Shown piece by piece: positions 23,901 to 34,672 of a DNA stretch of 64,000 nt. Position 1 is the first letter of the stretch; the number at the start of each line of letters is the position of its first letter. Under the pieces are notes generated by a model, which was given only the letters and a program-made list of their open reading frames with translations, was not told the DNA's origin and did not search any database. A program made the position numbers and the translations under genes. This stretch comes from Limnephilus marmoratus (taxonomy: Eukaryota > Arthropoda > Insecta > Trichoptera > Limnephilidae): assembly GCA_917880885.1 (NCBI GenBank), contig OU862915.1, positions 40,866,676 to 40,930,675 on the forward strand, given 5' to 3'.

Positions 23901-26900
23901 CAATCATCGTAGAAACTCGCCACGATCTTATTAAGTCACTTGTAACTAGATGACAGCTATATCGCCGAACCACGTACATGACCATGAGCAATTTGGACAA
24001 TATTGTTCATAATTATTTACTAGATCAATCATTCATATATCCGGAGGCAAAAACACTTCATGGACATGACAAGAAGGCCAGTAATTGTTGCTTATACCTT
24101 AAAAGCTATGAAAAATGAAAAGAAACTGAGCCGAAATAAGCCCTTACTATTTTTTTGCATTCAGACCCAAAGAAAGCTTCACTGATAATGTGCTAGTCAA
24201 TATGGAATGACATGAAGAGGAAAATTGTTCAAATACCTCATTTATAATCGGCGCTTCTCTAGTTGGTGGAGGCCTTGAATCACCGCAGCACACGTTGTAC
24301 TTATCGGGACCTGTGCATTTTGATCGTCTCAGGAAACTGATGGTCTCCGCAGGCAGAGGCATTGGTCCATAGAACAGGCTCTTGAGTCTTTGGCAGTTGT
24401 CGAGGTTTACGCAAATCCCTGAGGTGCCATCAGCAGTGATGCAGGAGTTGGAAGTTCGTGGAGGAGTTGGACGCTGAGGATATAGTACATAGCGAGGGGT
24501 TACAGGAGGAGGGGTTGAACGTTCCCGAAGAGTTGGGCGTGAATCATAAGTAGAAGGGCAGCATACTGTGATATCTGTGAACAGTAAGAATAAAATCAAC
24601 GTACTTAAGTTCCTTTCACATTTAAAAAGAATGCCAACTACCTGGGTCGTTTTAAAATTTTGCCAAGGTAAGTGTCCTGCAGGTAAGTATGTTTCTGTAT
24701 CTGTTCGTAAATAATAAAATTAGATAAAGTCTAAGATTCATTATAAATTGTAAAGCGCCCTTGAGGTGATTTTTCACAAAAACGGCGCTCTACAAATTAT
24801 CCAATTATTTTTGATTTAAATGTCCGGGTTAAATTTTCCCCACAGGAAAAACTAAACACTTTCACACACTTCCCAAATGATCATCTAGTGAATCCACGCT
24901 ATGCAATTGCACTATATAAGTATTATAAATACAAAACAATACAAGAACAACATTTCAACCTACCAGAGACCAAATGGAAAAATAATTCACCGACTGCAGA
25001 TATTTTCATATCAGAGGGTTCGGCTCTGTGGAATTCCTAATTGAACCTATAAACCCTACTGATCCCTTAATATAAAAATTTAAAAAATATTTTGTAATCC
25101 TACACGTATTTAAAATGACTGATTTTTGCATTTTTATATATAAATTCTTTGACAAATCTAATATGCCTAAATTTTGAATGAGAGACCTAGGTATAATGCC
25201 AGTAGCTGAAGTAACAAATGGAAATATTTTTATAGTCTGAGAATGCCAAATTATTTGTTTATTTATTTATTTAAGGAACATAAACAGTCTTAATAACATA
25301 ATATACATAAGAAGATAACAAAAAACAGACCAATTATTAATGTTCACAGATAGGAATTTAGAAACATAAAAGTAACTGAATGTAAACTGGAATATTTAAG
25401 AAAAGAAAAAAACAGGACAAAACAGCAATAAAAAAATATATATATATAATACAGGTGTAGATTCAACAAGTGATAAACCTAAATATAAAAACACAACAAT
25501 AAAATAAATGCGATTATAAATGTAAAGAAAATAGGGTGCAAAACAGGTATTTGGATTGGGACAGGTAAGGGGAGGACAGGGATAAGGGAAAGTTGCCACG
25601 CAGGTAATTTAAAAATATTAGGTACAATTAATTTAATCATCATGAATATGTGTTATGTATTATTCGCACGTAGTATGTTATACAATGAAATTCTGTAGCG
25701 AAAGTAACTAGCAGTCAATATGTCAGCAAATGTTTCTTAACGTGCAAATTTAATGTTATAGTAGTTACATGTTCTTTGCATAAATTCATTTTGGTTGGAA
25801 TTGGTGTTGCATCTATCAATGTAGAAAAGGGTATTATGTCTGCTATATCGAGTCGGCGCGTGGAAATTTATTTTATTTAGCAATTCCGGGCTGTCAACTT
25901 TCGAGTTAATAATTTTGTACAGGAGCATCTGATCAGCGACAAGCCTCCTGTTGAGCAGTTTCGTGATTTGAAAATGGTTCTCGATTTCATCGTAAGAATT
26001 GTATACATTGAATGATTTAAAATTGAGGAATTTAAAACAATATAGCGCGGGTTCCAAACCTGTGAACAGTATTCTAGGTGAGGACGAACATGTGAATTGT
26101 AGAGAATCAGATAAGTCTTGGTGTTTTTGAAAAATTTGTATGTTCTTAGTACAAAGCCTAGACTCTTTGTTGCTTTGGTGACAATGTTATCAACGTGTTT
26201 TTCAAAGGTAAGTTTAGAGTCCAAAAGAATCCCGAGGTCACGTATATAATCTTTATTTGTTAACAGCAATCCAGAAAAGGAGTAATCATGCAGTATTTTC
26301 ACTCGGTTACGTGTGAATGTGACTTAGCAACATTTAGAAATATTGATAAAAAGCTTATTTCTGAGACAGTAATCCGTCAGTCGGTCAAGATCTTCTTGTA
26401 AACGCACAGAACAGTCTGGAGAGCTTGTAGGAAGGTATATCTTCATATCGTCGGCAAATAGTAAAATTTGAGCGTTGTGAAAACATGTCGAAATATCATT
26501 TATATAGATAGAGAAAAGCAAAGGACCCAAAATGGACCCCTGAGGCACACCGGAAGTGATAATTTTCCAGATGGAGGAAAATCCACCCACTGTCACAGCC
26601 TGGGACCTGTTTGTTATGTATGAAGATAACCAATGAAGGAGATCTCCATGAATACCATGATTAGCAAGTTTTCTAAGCAGGACGCTGTGGTTGATCTTAT
26701 CAAAGGCTTTGCTACAGTCGGTGTAGATTGTATCAACTTGCACACGTTTATCCATAGAGGCAGACAAGAAATTTATAAATGTTATAAGATTTGTAAAGAT
26801 CTGCAAAGAATCCATGCTGAAATTCATTGATCGAATTCTTTACCACAGGGAATAACTGGTCATAGACTATGTTTTCGAACACTTTTGAAAAAATGCAGAG

Positions 26901-29900
26901 CTTGGAAATGGGTCTATAATTATCTGCTTCACACTTATTTCCCGATTTATGAATTGGCGTGATGTAGGCTCTTTTCCATATATCAGGAAATGTACCAGTC
27001 TTAAGCGGTATATTAAACAGTATAGATAGCGGAAGTGACAAATGATTTGCGCACTCGGTAATGAACAGTGGTGGGATACCATCTGGCCCAGCTCCCTTGT
27101 TGGAATCAAGCCGTTTTAAATATTTAGATACAAGGTCAGCATCGACAAAAACTGAACCTATCGCACAGACCTGCTTAACTACGGAGTCATTGCAGGAAGT
27201 CCCCAGAGGGTCAGCCGGTTCGTAGACGGAATGGAAATATTCAGCAAATAAGTCACAGACTGCTTGTCTCCCCTCGGCTGTTAAATCCTTAAGATTTAAA
27301 ACGCTAGGAATAGATGCTGATAGTTTTTTTGATTTAACATATGACCAGAATGCTCTGGGATCTTTGGCGATATTCTCTTCAGCATTATTAATAAAGTCTT
27401 CGTAGACACTTCTTTGCCATTTTTTCTGTCTGGTGCGTAGTCTTGAAAAAGTAATGTAATCGGAAGGGTTCTTATAAGTTATATATAATCTGTGAGATTT
27501 CTGCTTTTCGCGAATAAGTTTTATTAATGATGAGCTATACCACGGGGGGTAGGAATGTTTACCAGTACGCCTCAATGGAACCTTATCCGAGATCAAATTA
27601 TTAATAATATTGTAAAAATGTGATACTGCAGGATTGACAGAATCGGTTAAGTTAAGTACGTTCCAATCTACTTGTGCCAGGCTGTCTCTTATGTCATCAA
27701 AATTAGCTTTGTGGAATGAGGGATTTTTAATTGATTTTTCCTTTACGACCGGTGGTTCAACGAACTCAGCAGTGGTAATGATGGATTTGTGGTGAATATC
27801 CTCAGGAACCAACGGATCGTTCGCGGGAGCAACGCGTACCGAGAAATTACAGAGAACGAGATCAAGAATTCTTCCTAACGTATTTTGAACACCATTATAT
27901 TGGTGGAAGTTACAGTAATTAATATTGTGGATAAATGTTGCGCTTATTGTAGAGGTATAGTTGCAAGGAATCATGTTTACCTCACCCACAGGAAGAGTCC
28001 AGGTAATATCGGAAAGGTTAAAGTCTCCCATGATAAGAAATTTGTCGTCAGGTTGATTCAAAAGCTTAATACCTAGATCATTCGAAAAGGTGGAGATTCG
28101 AGCATTGAAGTTGAAGCTTTTGGACAGGTAAATACAACAAAGATGAACAATTTGCACATGGGATGCGAAGAGTCACCCAAATGTCTTCATCTGTAGAACA
28201 CCATGAATTATTACAAATTGCATTGAGTTCCTTTTTGACAGCCAAGAGCACCCCACCACCCATTGTTACACCTTGAATACTTCTGTCGCGTCGGAATACA
28301 TTGTATCTTGTGTCCAAAAGCTCCCCATCTGAAATAGAATCTGTCAGCCAGGTCTCTGTTATGCCAATCACGTCATAATCACCGCTCGTAACACTGCGAA
28401 GAAATGTATCAGTTTTTGTTCTCAGTCCACGTACGTTCTGATAAAAAACACTTAGAGGCAGGGACTCTTTTTCAGTATAGTGACAATAACAAAAATTTGC
28501 AGAGAATATGTGAACATAATGTGAGGTGTAATATGTATAGATACTTGAAATATGACAAGTATATTATAATAGTTGATTACAGAAAGAGAGAATATCTCGC
28601 AGTTGACAGGAGTTGAGAAAATATAATAAGGTAATGATGTGCGATGATAAATATAATGGTAATGCAATGGCAATTTGAGATGCAGGATAGGACAGCGTGT
28701 GGAGGGAGAGGGACGAGTATGCAATAATAATCGGATGAGAAGTAGGTGTTTCCTTATGTTATTTTCTTTTCTTTTAATCTCATTTCCTAAATCTGTGAAT
28801 TTTCTTATTTTTTCAGAAACAGTTTTTTGAATATTACAAGAATTTGGAATAGCTACATCAATGATATAAGTTATTTTTTTATTATTATTATTAAACTTGT
28901 CCCCGTCGAAAAAAAAATAATAATGCAAAAATCTTAACATTACAATAATTAATTTGTAAAATGTATTACAAATTCAAGATCTTATAACAAATAAAAAATT
29001 ACTTAATAAGTGTATCTTCTCGTATTTTATTATTTAGTCATAACAATGTGGTCATTCTTGGTAACAGAGTTGATTTTCGTACAATTTTCTTGTGTACCAA
29101 GTACCGGTACAATATACATAGCAACGATTATTTTCCCGTTATGTACATGTATAAACATTCATAGCGTATTTCAAGATATTATAATATTGCATCAAATGCT
29201 GTCATTCACTAGATTGTCATAAAAGTAGCATTAATATAATTTTTCAAAGTTTTGTCCCGCGAATAGTCTAAAGTGATAGTACCACGCTGTTATTATAGAA
29301 ATATTAGTGAAGAAATACAGTTGTCGCTACATTAGCTCTGTCATTTGTAGTGCCGTGCCCATTAATATTATGAACGCGTCTGCAATGTCGGAGGGGATCA
29401 CAATGCTAGCCAGCCGGCCACGCCGCGTCAAAGGTAGTGCGTGTGTTTATTCCGCGTCTACTCTGTTACCGACATTATTGGGAAAGTACTTAGTAATTTC
29501 CATACGAGTTTACAATAATTTCGCGGTGTTTAGTGTGAATATCTTGTATATTTATTTATTTTTTATTTATTTTTAGTTTAGTACATAAAACAGGCACGAG
29601 TCAAAATTTTTTTTTTATTTTTATTTATTTTTAATTCAGAAAAAGATACATAAATTATTTTTAATATTATACAATAATGAATTACATAATATGCGTATTT
29701 GATTTACCTCCATAAATAAGCTGGGCTGGTGTGTATGGGGGGTGTTATTATATTGGTTAATTTTTTAAATTTTTATTATTCAGATTAAATTTTCGGTATA
29801 ATTTTTAAGCTGAGTATAAAAATTTTTTATATTACTCTTCATGTTTCTGATTTTTGAGGTAGTGATTTAAAAAAATTAATTCCGAGATATTTATGATTTA

Positions 29901-32900
29901 ACTGTCCTATTTTTTACATTTTTAAAGGGTGCAACTTTATTTTGAATATCGTCTTTATAAATTTGTAATGTTGCATGATAAAAGTATAATGCACTTAATA
30001 TTCTGACCTTAAATTGTTTGAATAAAAGTTTTAACGAATATGAGTAGAGTTTTTTAAAATTGTATTTATTATTAGTTTTTGTGATATGTAAATTGTTTGT
30101 GGTTGATTTGTATATGTACCGACCCATCCAATAAAGCCGAATTGTATAATTGATTGACAGAAAGCGAAGTACGTGGTTTTAAGTAGTTTTCGTTTAAAAT
30201 ATCTCTTAAACATCTAAATATATATGTTAGTTTCCTTATTTTGTTGTTCAGAATATTTATGTGTGAAAACCATTTTAAACGCTGGTCTATTGTTATGCTC
30301 AGGTTCTTAATATCGGTCTTGCTCTATGTTTGTACGCATACGCATTTGTGGTTTTCTGTATGTGTCACAGAGTAAATTATTATGTTTATTTCTTTAGGTG
30401 TTTCTTGTTTTTTAATGAAAAATGGTAAATAATAGGTTTCTTTAGAATTTAACGTCAACAGGTTTTTATCAAACCATAATTTTAGTGCATTCTTTTTATC
30501 AAACCATAATTTCAGTGTAATGTATTTGCCATTTTATTTAATTCAGGACTGTACAGTAGGACTGTATCGTCAGCTTAGGAGACAATGTCTCCATATTTGG
30601 AAATATGGAATATATCATTGACATATATAATAATAACAATGGTCCCAAAACTGTACCTTGGGGTATTGAGAAGTCGCTATATTTCCTACATACATGGATG
30701 ATTTAAATCAAAGTATTACTAGAAATTATTACAAAAGATAGTAACAAAAATGGTTAGCTAAACATGCAATAGTAAACAATTTATTATTGGTATCTGTGCT
30801 GATGGGACAATGATTTAGTTGGTACTATTAATAAACTAATCCCTTTATTGCCTGTTTGTATAAAGGGCTTCATCACAGTAACAGCTTTATATGATTGATA
30901 ATAAAATATATTTTTTGAAGTGCATAAATGGGACATTAAAAATGTCTATTTCATTATTAGAGCAGTGTACAGTGTTATATTGTCTTAATGTTCGCGGTAT
31001 AGGAGAGAAATATCCTGTCTTTGTGTGGTAGGTTTTAATATAGAAAATACCTTGCATCCTTCTTGTTGAATATCTTGATAAATAAAAAATCCAAAAAAGC
31101 AGTAAAATTAGTTTAAATTTGCAAGAATAAACCATTTTCAAAATTGCATCGGTATTTAACAACAACAAAAAATTGGTTCGGAACAAAAATACCACAGTTA
31201 AGATTAGAGGATTCATGAATGTTCAATTGTTTTATTTTAGAACAAAAATATTCTTCGATCCTGATGGAAAGGAGTGTTTGTGGTATGTAGTGTATTCTTC
31301 GGAACTTAGAAGTATTATAGTGATTATTTTGTTGAAACTTCGGGATAGTAAATAGACAAACAAAGTTACCTGCTCGGGATGTTGGAGGGGCACCGCACTG
31401 TGAGTCTTTCAGCAGCTTGGTCTGACTTGGGCTTCGCCTCTGATTCTGCAGAATGCTGAGCAGAGTGGGACACTCTGTGAGCAATATACATTGTCCCGGT
31501 TCCTGGGATGGAGTGGTACAATAACTTTCTGGAAAAAAATAAAAATGTCATAGTAAAAAGGTCAGTCGACAAAAATCTTATCTTGAGCTCAAAGTAAACC
31601 ATTGCGTATCATATTATAACAAGTTTTGCAGGAGGGCAGAAACATCGAAACTTTTCCCTCAGACGGAAAGTATATGTGTGACATTATACAAATGGTTCTT
31701 TTCAAAACCTCTTAGACCTAGGAGGTTTTGTGTTTTTGTGGACCTTTGCCGCGCAATTCTCGCTAAGAGATCGCAGGAAAATTTTCGAATCGAATGTCAT
31801 CCCATACAAACATCAAAATAATACGACAAGAGGATAGTCATTATGCTTGTACGAAACTAACCAACCATCACGCCATTTCACCGCAGAGGTAGGCAGAGAG
31901 GACAGACCGCCAAACAACTCGACCTTGTCACACACTCCTCGCCTCGTTCACGTTCATACATCGTCTCATACATGCTCTTCTATTATTCTGGCTCTTGACA
32001 TTCAACTTAAGTATCTGATTCACTTGGTTGTGCCATATTATATAAATTTTTTCCAGTGAATATTTTGCTTGTTAAATAAAAAATAACGAATGTATTGTAA
32101 GTTTGTGGGGATGGGATCTATGACAGAATGAGGAGCGCTTTAGTCGATGCCCGCCTATAAAAACAATAAAACACTAACATGTATTTCATTAAAGTAGCGG
32201 ACATATTCATCGTTTGATCTCTTAAAAGTTAAATGAAAAAAATAAAAAAATGAATATATTTTTTATTCTAAAGTAGGAAAATTCAGGCTGCTAACAACAA
32301 CACCCCTTATGTTGACGGCAATAAGGTTTAAATTCCCATTTAATTCAAGTCAGTTAGGCTATGATAATGTAAAATTATCGTCATACTGGTAATGTAAAAT
32401 TATCGTGAAAATAAATTATGGGTCCGAGTAGTTAACACCAGCCGCCTCTTTTGATTTATTCAGGATACAGACATCGCAAAAAGCATTTTTTTGTGTATTT
32501 TCTCAGAAATATAATTTTTCACATCATAGGTACAATAAAACCATAACCAAAAAGGGTTCGTAAGTAGAAGATTTTGTAAAGCAGTTTTTATTATCATACT
32601 AATTTATTTTTTCTCGGCTTATAAAAGACTAATGAAAAAAATACTAGATTATTTTTAAGGCAACTATGTGATCTATTACATACATACAGTAAACTATATA
32701 GAGTATCTAAAATATTTCTAAGCAATCTAATTTTCAAACTAGTGCATCAAGTTATGTAACCAGTTTATAAATTAATATTATTTATACATAGTAATTATCT
32801 ACGTACAAACGATAAGACTATTTTTTCTTAAAATACTTTTAACAACAACATTTTATTGCATACATGTAAATAAACAGAATAAAATATTTTAAAAAAATGC

Positions 32901-33576
32901 ATTGAAAACATTGACGTTTTCTCAAAGATTGAAAAACAATTTATTCGAGTTTCGGAGTAGTTTTGTTTTAGAAATTGCTAAACCATTATTTACAGAATAC
33001 GACTCCTTTTTTAACATGAATACCGCACAAGAGTCCCAACTGCTCCGGTCTGGAGCCAGTGGACTATGGCATCCCCAATTGGGGTATGTTGTGAGGCTAA
33101 AGGTAGTGGGGAGCGGAAGGACATAAGGAAGAGGAAGGTGGGGAAGTACCTGGCTATTCAGATCTGGTCACCAAATACGACTAAAGCCATTTCAAGCAAC
33201 GTTTCAATTCTGAATGGTGGTCTTACACCAGGGCGATACTAAGAGTATCTTACACTCTGGAATGTGCCGCAAAGATACTATATATTATTTTAAATGAATA
33301 AATTGTGAATAACACAAATTAACCAAATAAAATTTATTTGCCACGTCGGGATTCGATCCCGCGACCGTTGTTATCTTCTTAAAGTCAAATAGATGATATT
33401 GATTACGAGCAAAAAATGTCACACAAATTTCAGAGCGCCAGACGTGGTTTAGTTGAATAAACAAACAAACTTCGTTATATAAAATTAAGATTTTTAATAC
33501 ATAAACACTTACGTGCAAACACTGCATTCCTAAAACTAAATACGAAAAAAACAAACACAGGTTGTAAGAACACCAT
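17569..33576 (-). CDS. Dual-CLIP-domain serine protease (prophenoloxidase-activating protease type), 6 exons
   Basis: Joined exons 33576-33513, 31528-31370, 24574-24237, 22878-22622, 19196-18997 and 17993-17569 give 1443 nt, 480 residues plus stop. All introns are GT-AG and the phases (1,1,0,2,1) match. Residues 1-21 are a signal peptide; the mature chain starts QSYC. CLIP1 spans C25-C80 and CLIP2 C119-C171, each with six Cys. A Pro/Arg linker follows, then C206 and activation cleavage after R214 (ENR|IIGG). The protease domain has TAGHC (H260), NNDIAVIRL (D326) and GDSGGP (S426); D420 in the S1 pocket predicts cleavage after Arg/Lys. Such secreted zymogens act in hemolymph and activate prophenoloxidase in melanization. 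It is longer than the lepidopteran dual-CLIP enzymes I recall (about 430-440), mainly in the linkers. Catalytic residues are intact. The exact substrate is inferred. Confidence 0.92.
18190..18620 (+). pseudogene. LINE RT C-terminal remnant in intron 5, opposite strand
   Basis: The plus strand gives ESTLRYAITTWGHTCKTNLNH at about 18225 and RVKHEYDTWFTKNEGMLVPKF, NYGRLTLKYNVPKIFNILPS at about 18480-18610, typical of the post-RT region of Jockey/CR1-like ORF2 proteins. Many stops and shifts. It lies antisense to the protease gene. Confidence 0.6.
18997..19196 (-). CDS. Protease exon 5: catalytic Asp
   Basis: Acceptor TTATTGCAG|GATC and donor ATACAG|GTAACA; 200 nt, residues 273-339 plus one base. 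It contains LGEYDKRTGEDC, a second Cys nine residues later (an extra disulfide common in CLIPB proteases), and NNDIAVIRL with Asp326. Confidence 0.9.
19640..19860 (-). repeat. Copy of dispersed SINE-like repeat (family of 33010-33290)
   Basis: The reverse complement shares blocks with 33010-33190 (CCCAA-TGCTC, GGAGCCAGTGAGACTATGGCATCCCC, GGGGAAGTAC-TGGCTATT, TCTGGTCACCAAA). Diverged copy in intron 4. Confidence 0.6.
19884..21647 (-). pseudogene. Gypsy gag-protease joined to an integrase scrap by internal deletion
   Basis: An open frame of nearly 600 residues; likely start MESARIPPF at 21647. It shows a Gag helical region (about 10-200), two CCHC zinc knuckles (CKICGKSNHDTHNC and CYSCGKLGHLQRFC), then a protease with MIDSGSS and IVGRDFM. 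The next part should be RT and RNase H, but the frame jumps through three short related repeats (NVKPYFSGYGSS, MFKGHGSSS, NVKPYLKNT) to GNQADFLSRFLL (end of RNase H) and an integrase N-terminal piece (FWIKRNELSIVKDCLFWQHRIIV), then ends. RT, RNase H core and catalytic integrase are gone, so it cannot move alone. Related to the element at 52.2-54.4 kb. Confidence 0.85.
22167..22177 (-). other. Primer binding site of the intron-4 Gypsy element
   Basis: TGGCGCAGCCG on the minus strand follows ...ACATTACAAT, as at the end of a 5' LTR. It resembles the TGGCGCAGTCG sites of insect Gypsy elements that use a serine tRNA. It lies about 520 bases upstream of the Gag start. Confidence 0.65.
22178..22460 (-). 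mobile_element. Probable 5' LTR of the intron-4 Gypsy element
   Basis: Directly upstream of the primer binding site. It contains AATAAA near both 22195 and 22250 and a GC-rich part at 22330-22400. The outer border is unclear (somewhere near 22450-22500); no second LTR was found below 19884, so the element is 3'-truncated. Confidence 0.5.
22515..22592 (-). repeat. tRNA-like SINE head
   Basis: The minus strand reads TGGTCAGTGGTTGAGTGGG (A-box-like), then about 30 bases, then GTTCGATTCC (B box), as in a tRNA-derived SINE. It sits 24 bases downstream of exon 4 in intron 4. Confidence 0.6.
22622..22878 (-). CDS. Protease exon 4: activation site and catalytic His
   Basis: Acceptor CATTCTAG|AATCG and donor ACTCC|GTAAGC; 257 nt, residues 188-272 plus two bases. 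It holds C206 (partner of the interchain disulfide), the activation site R214|I215, and TAGHC with His260. Most relatives have TAAHC; the Gly at 259 is a mild difference. Confidence 0.9.
22879..24236 (-). other. Intron 3, nothing else recognised
   Basis: No RT, transposase or clear repeat ends were seen. A T-rich run lies at 23020-23050. Confidence 0.5.
24237..24574 (-). CDS. Protease exon 3: end of CLIP1, linker, whole CLIP2
   Basis: Acceptor TTCACAG|ATATC and donor AATGAG|GTATTT; 338 nt. Residues 75-187 supply the CC pair of CLIP1 (C79, C80), a Pro/Arg-rich linker (82-117), CLIP2 (C119, 129, 135, 161, 170, 171) and the start of the second linker. It ends in phase 0. Confidence 0.9.
24830..25130 (+). 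repeat. Dispersed repeat copy (family also at 16441 and 42005)
   Basis: Shares TTTCACACACTT, GAGACCAAATGGAAAAATAATTC and GGGTTCGGCTCTGTGGAATTCCT with 42010-42230 (about 85-90% alike by eye). Non-coding; lies in intron 2. Confidence 0.65.
25253..28465 (-). pseudogene. Jockey-like LINE ORF2 in intron 2, frameshifted
   Basis: Endonuclease from about 28450 (QNVRGLRTKTDTF, GITETWL, GGGVLLAV, GDFNLSDITW, RILDLVL), then a long frame 28157-26748 with NYRPISKLCIFSKVFENIV, then RT in 26827-26324 (VDTIYTDCSKAFDKIN, SGVPQGSILGPLLF, FADDMKIY) and the C-terminal region in two more frames (26302-25737). At least four frameshifts. No ORF1, so 5'-truncated. The tail on the minus strand is AAATAAATAAATAAAC at 25255-25275. 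It is in the same orientation as the host gene. Confidence 0.88.
28466..29890. other. Intron 2, low-complexity sequence without a recognised feature
   Basis: T/A-rich, with a GC-richer island at 29330-29470. Open frames are short and unlike known domains. Confidence 0.4.
29900..30670 (-). pseudogene. Degenerate LINE RT and C-terminal remnant in intron 2
   Basis: Minus-strand pieces: SIPQGTVLGPLLLL near 30655, ADDTVLL near 30570, LSITIDQRLKWFSHI near 30290, and FCQSIIQFGFIGWVGTY near 30150. The order matches RT catalytic core then post-RT region. Frameshifts and stops throughout. Confidence 0.65.
30671..31369. other. Intron 2, end near exon 2; nothing recognised
   Basis: AT-rich, no coding or repeat signal beyond the splice donor at 31369. 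Confidence 0.4.
31370..31528 (-). CDS. Protease exon 2: most of CLIP domain 1
   Basis: Acceptor TTTTTTCCAG|AAAG and donor GAGCAG|GTAACT; 159 nt, phase 1 at both ends. It codes residues 22-74, with Cys25, 35, 41 and 66. The split Gln codon at the 5' junction gives a mature N-terminus QSYC. Confidence 0.9.
31855..31990 (+). repeat. ~130-bp dispersed repeat, copy 1 (intron 1)
   Basis: Matches 34375-34510 closely: GACAGACCGCCAAACAACTC, then CACACACTCC, and CATCGTCTCATACATGCTCT at the end. Same orientation as copy 2, 2.5 kb away. Family not named. Confidence 0.75.
32000..33009. other. Intron 1, AT-rich, no gene seen
   Basis: A short direct repeat (AATGTAAAATTATCGT at about 32366 and 32389) is the only pattern noted. 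Confidence 0.4.
33010..33292 (+). repeat. Reference copy of the dispersed SINE-like repeat family
   Basis: Starts near TTTTTTAACATGAATACCGC and ends near CTATATATTATTTTAAATGAATAA. Copies or parts recur at 19640-19860, 39055-39525, 45698-46905 and 49946-50010. No ORF is conserved. It lies in intron 1. Confidence 0.7.
33318..33372 (-). repeat. SINE fragment with tRNA-like B box
   Basis: The minus strand has GGTCGCGGGATCGAATCCCG, matching a tRNA B box, followed by ACGTGGCAAATAAATTTTATTTGG. No A box was recognised upstream. Confidence 0.45.
33513..33576 (-). CDS. Protease exon 1: signal peptide
   Basis: ATG at 33576-33574 opens MVFLQPVFVFFVFSFRNAVFA, a hydrophobic signal peptide ending in an Ala-x-Ala-like site. 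The exon ends in phase 1 before a strong donor, C|GTAAGTG. The 5' UTR has no in-frame upstream ATG that I saw. Confidence 0.88.
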
Positions 33577-33716
33577 CGCGTTTGAAGCTTGGTTTTGAAA
33601 AATTAAAATATGGAACCACCAACCAAGTAAATACTTATGTTGTGGTAATAATAATATTGGCAGCAGCTTCAACAACTTAATGAAGATGCCACCTCCTTGC
33701 TTGCCGAAGTACGACT

Positions 33717-33768
33717 ACTGAACGAGCAAAAGCTGACAATTTTATACTCTCACAGCTACTTGCTGTGA
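33717..33768 (-). promoter_or_regulatory. Core promoter of the protease gene: TATA box and initiator
   Basis: On the minus strand TATAAAA lies at 33746-33740 and an arthropod initiator TCAGT at 33721-33717, with 27 bases from the TATA T to the initiator A (33719), the usual spacing. This gives a 5' UTR of about 143 nt. Directly upstream is a small palindrome, CTCACAG(N7)CTGTGAG, at 33748-33768. I did not find a clear NF-kappaB site nearby. Confidence 0.65.
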
Positions 33769-34374
33769 GGTTTTGCAGGGTTGACACATTTTGCTTGTTT
33801 TTATTACCTAAATCATATTTTCATGTAGTTTTTATTGGAATTGGAAGATTTTCGAGGTGTTATATTAATTGGTAGATAATTGGTCGTCGCGCTTTTTGAG
33901 AGTTATATTAATTTAGCGATGGAAATGTAAAAATTCACGGAATGTCATAAAACAATGTTAAAAAAGGATTTCGTTAGAACTACTCCGTTGAAAAGTGTTT
34001 GCTCATAAATTCACGGAAAATAAGAGGAAAGTTGAAAATCTTTTTCTTTTACTTTCCTGTTTTCTTAACTTTTTCTTTTTGAAGTGAAAATTCTTTAGCG
34101 CCGTTAGTGACTTGAAATTCGAATGAATCGGAATTGCCAGGCAATTTAGACGACGTGGGTTCGAGTGTTATAAAATCCAAAAAAAAATTTACGTTTTAAT
34201 TTTTGCAAAATCAATATCCAATCTTAAGACCACACCAAAGTGAACAGGCGAAAGAAAACGACATCTAACGACTCCGAAGACGAAACCATAATTATATTAA
34301 GATGATGACCGAATACATAGTAAAAAGTGCATCGGAATTCGATAACAAAAATACAGATAAAATCAATCTTCACT

Positions 34375-34510
34375 AACTTACTAACCATAACTCCGTTTAC
34401 CCGCAGGGGCAGGCAGAAAAGACGGACCGCCAAACAACTCGGTCTTGGCACACACTCCTTGCCTCGTTCCTTTTCATACATCGTCTCATACATGCTCTTC
34501 TATTATTCTG
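34375..34510 (+). repeat. ~130-bp dispersed repeat, copy 2 (upstream of protease exon 1)
   Basis: Shares GACGGACCGCCAAACAACTC and the CATCGTCTCATACATGCTCT end with 31855-31990. Lies about 0.7 kb upstream of the mapped TATA box. Confidence 0.75.
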
Positions 34511-34518
34511 AGGTTCTA

Positions 34519-34672
34519 TGATGATTGCCGGTCAGGTGCTCTACCACTGAGCTATGTCGGCTTATCTAGTAGGTACCCGCCAAATAATTCAATATATACA
34601 AGTGTTTCATTCAACAATTACAGCGTATTACATTTTTTCAAACACGGGTTCAAGTCCCGTTGGCGGCATCTA
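34519..34672. repeat. Split tRNA-like sequence, halves on opposite strands
   Basis: On the minus strand 34560-34519 reads GCCGACATAGCTCAGTGGTA then GAGCACCTGACCGGCAATCA, a good tRNA 5' half with D arm and anticodon stem. On the plus strand 34643-34671 reads GGGTTCAAGTCCCGTTGGCG then GCA, a T arm and acceptor end. The two acceptor strands would pair at six of seven positions. They cannot form one tRNA as arranged, so this is probably an inverted, broken tRNA-derived repeat. Confidence 0.5.

Noticed and set aside
28452..28940. 162-residue minus-strand frame upstream of the intron-2 LINE
   Set aside because: Low-complexity Asn/Lys/Tyr-rich translation of AT-rich DNA; not like an ORF1 protein.
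29307..29576. 89-residue frame in a GC-richer island of intron 2
   Set aside because: No domain, lies antisense in an intron and runs into low-complexity A/T sequence.
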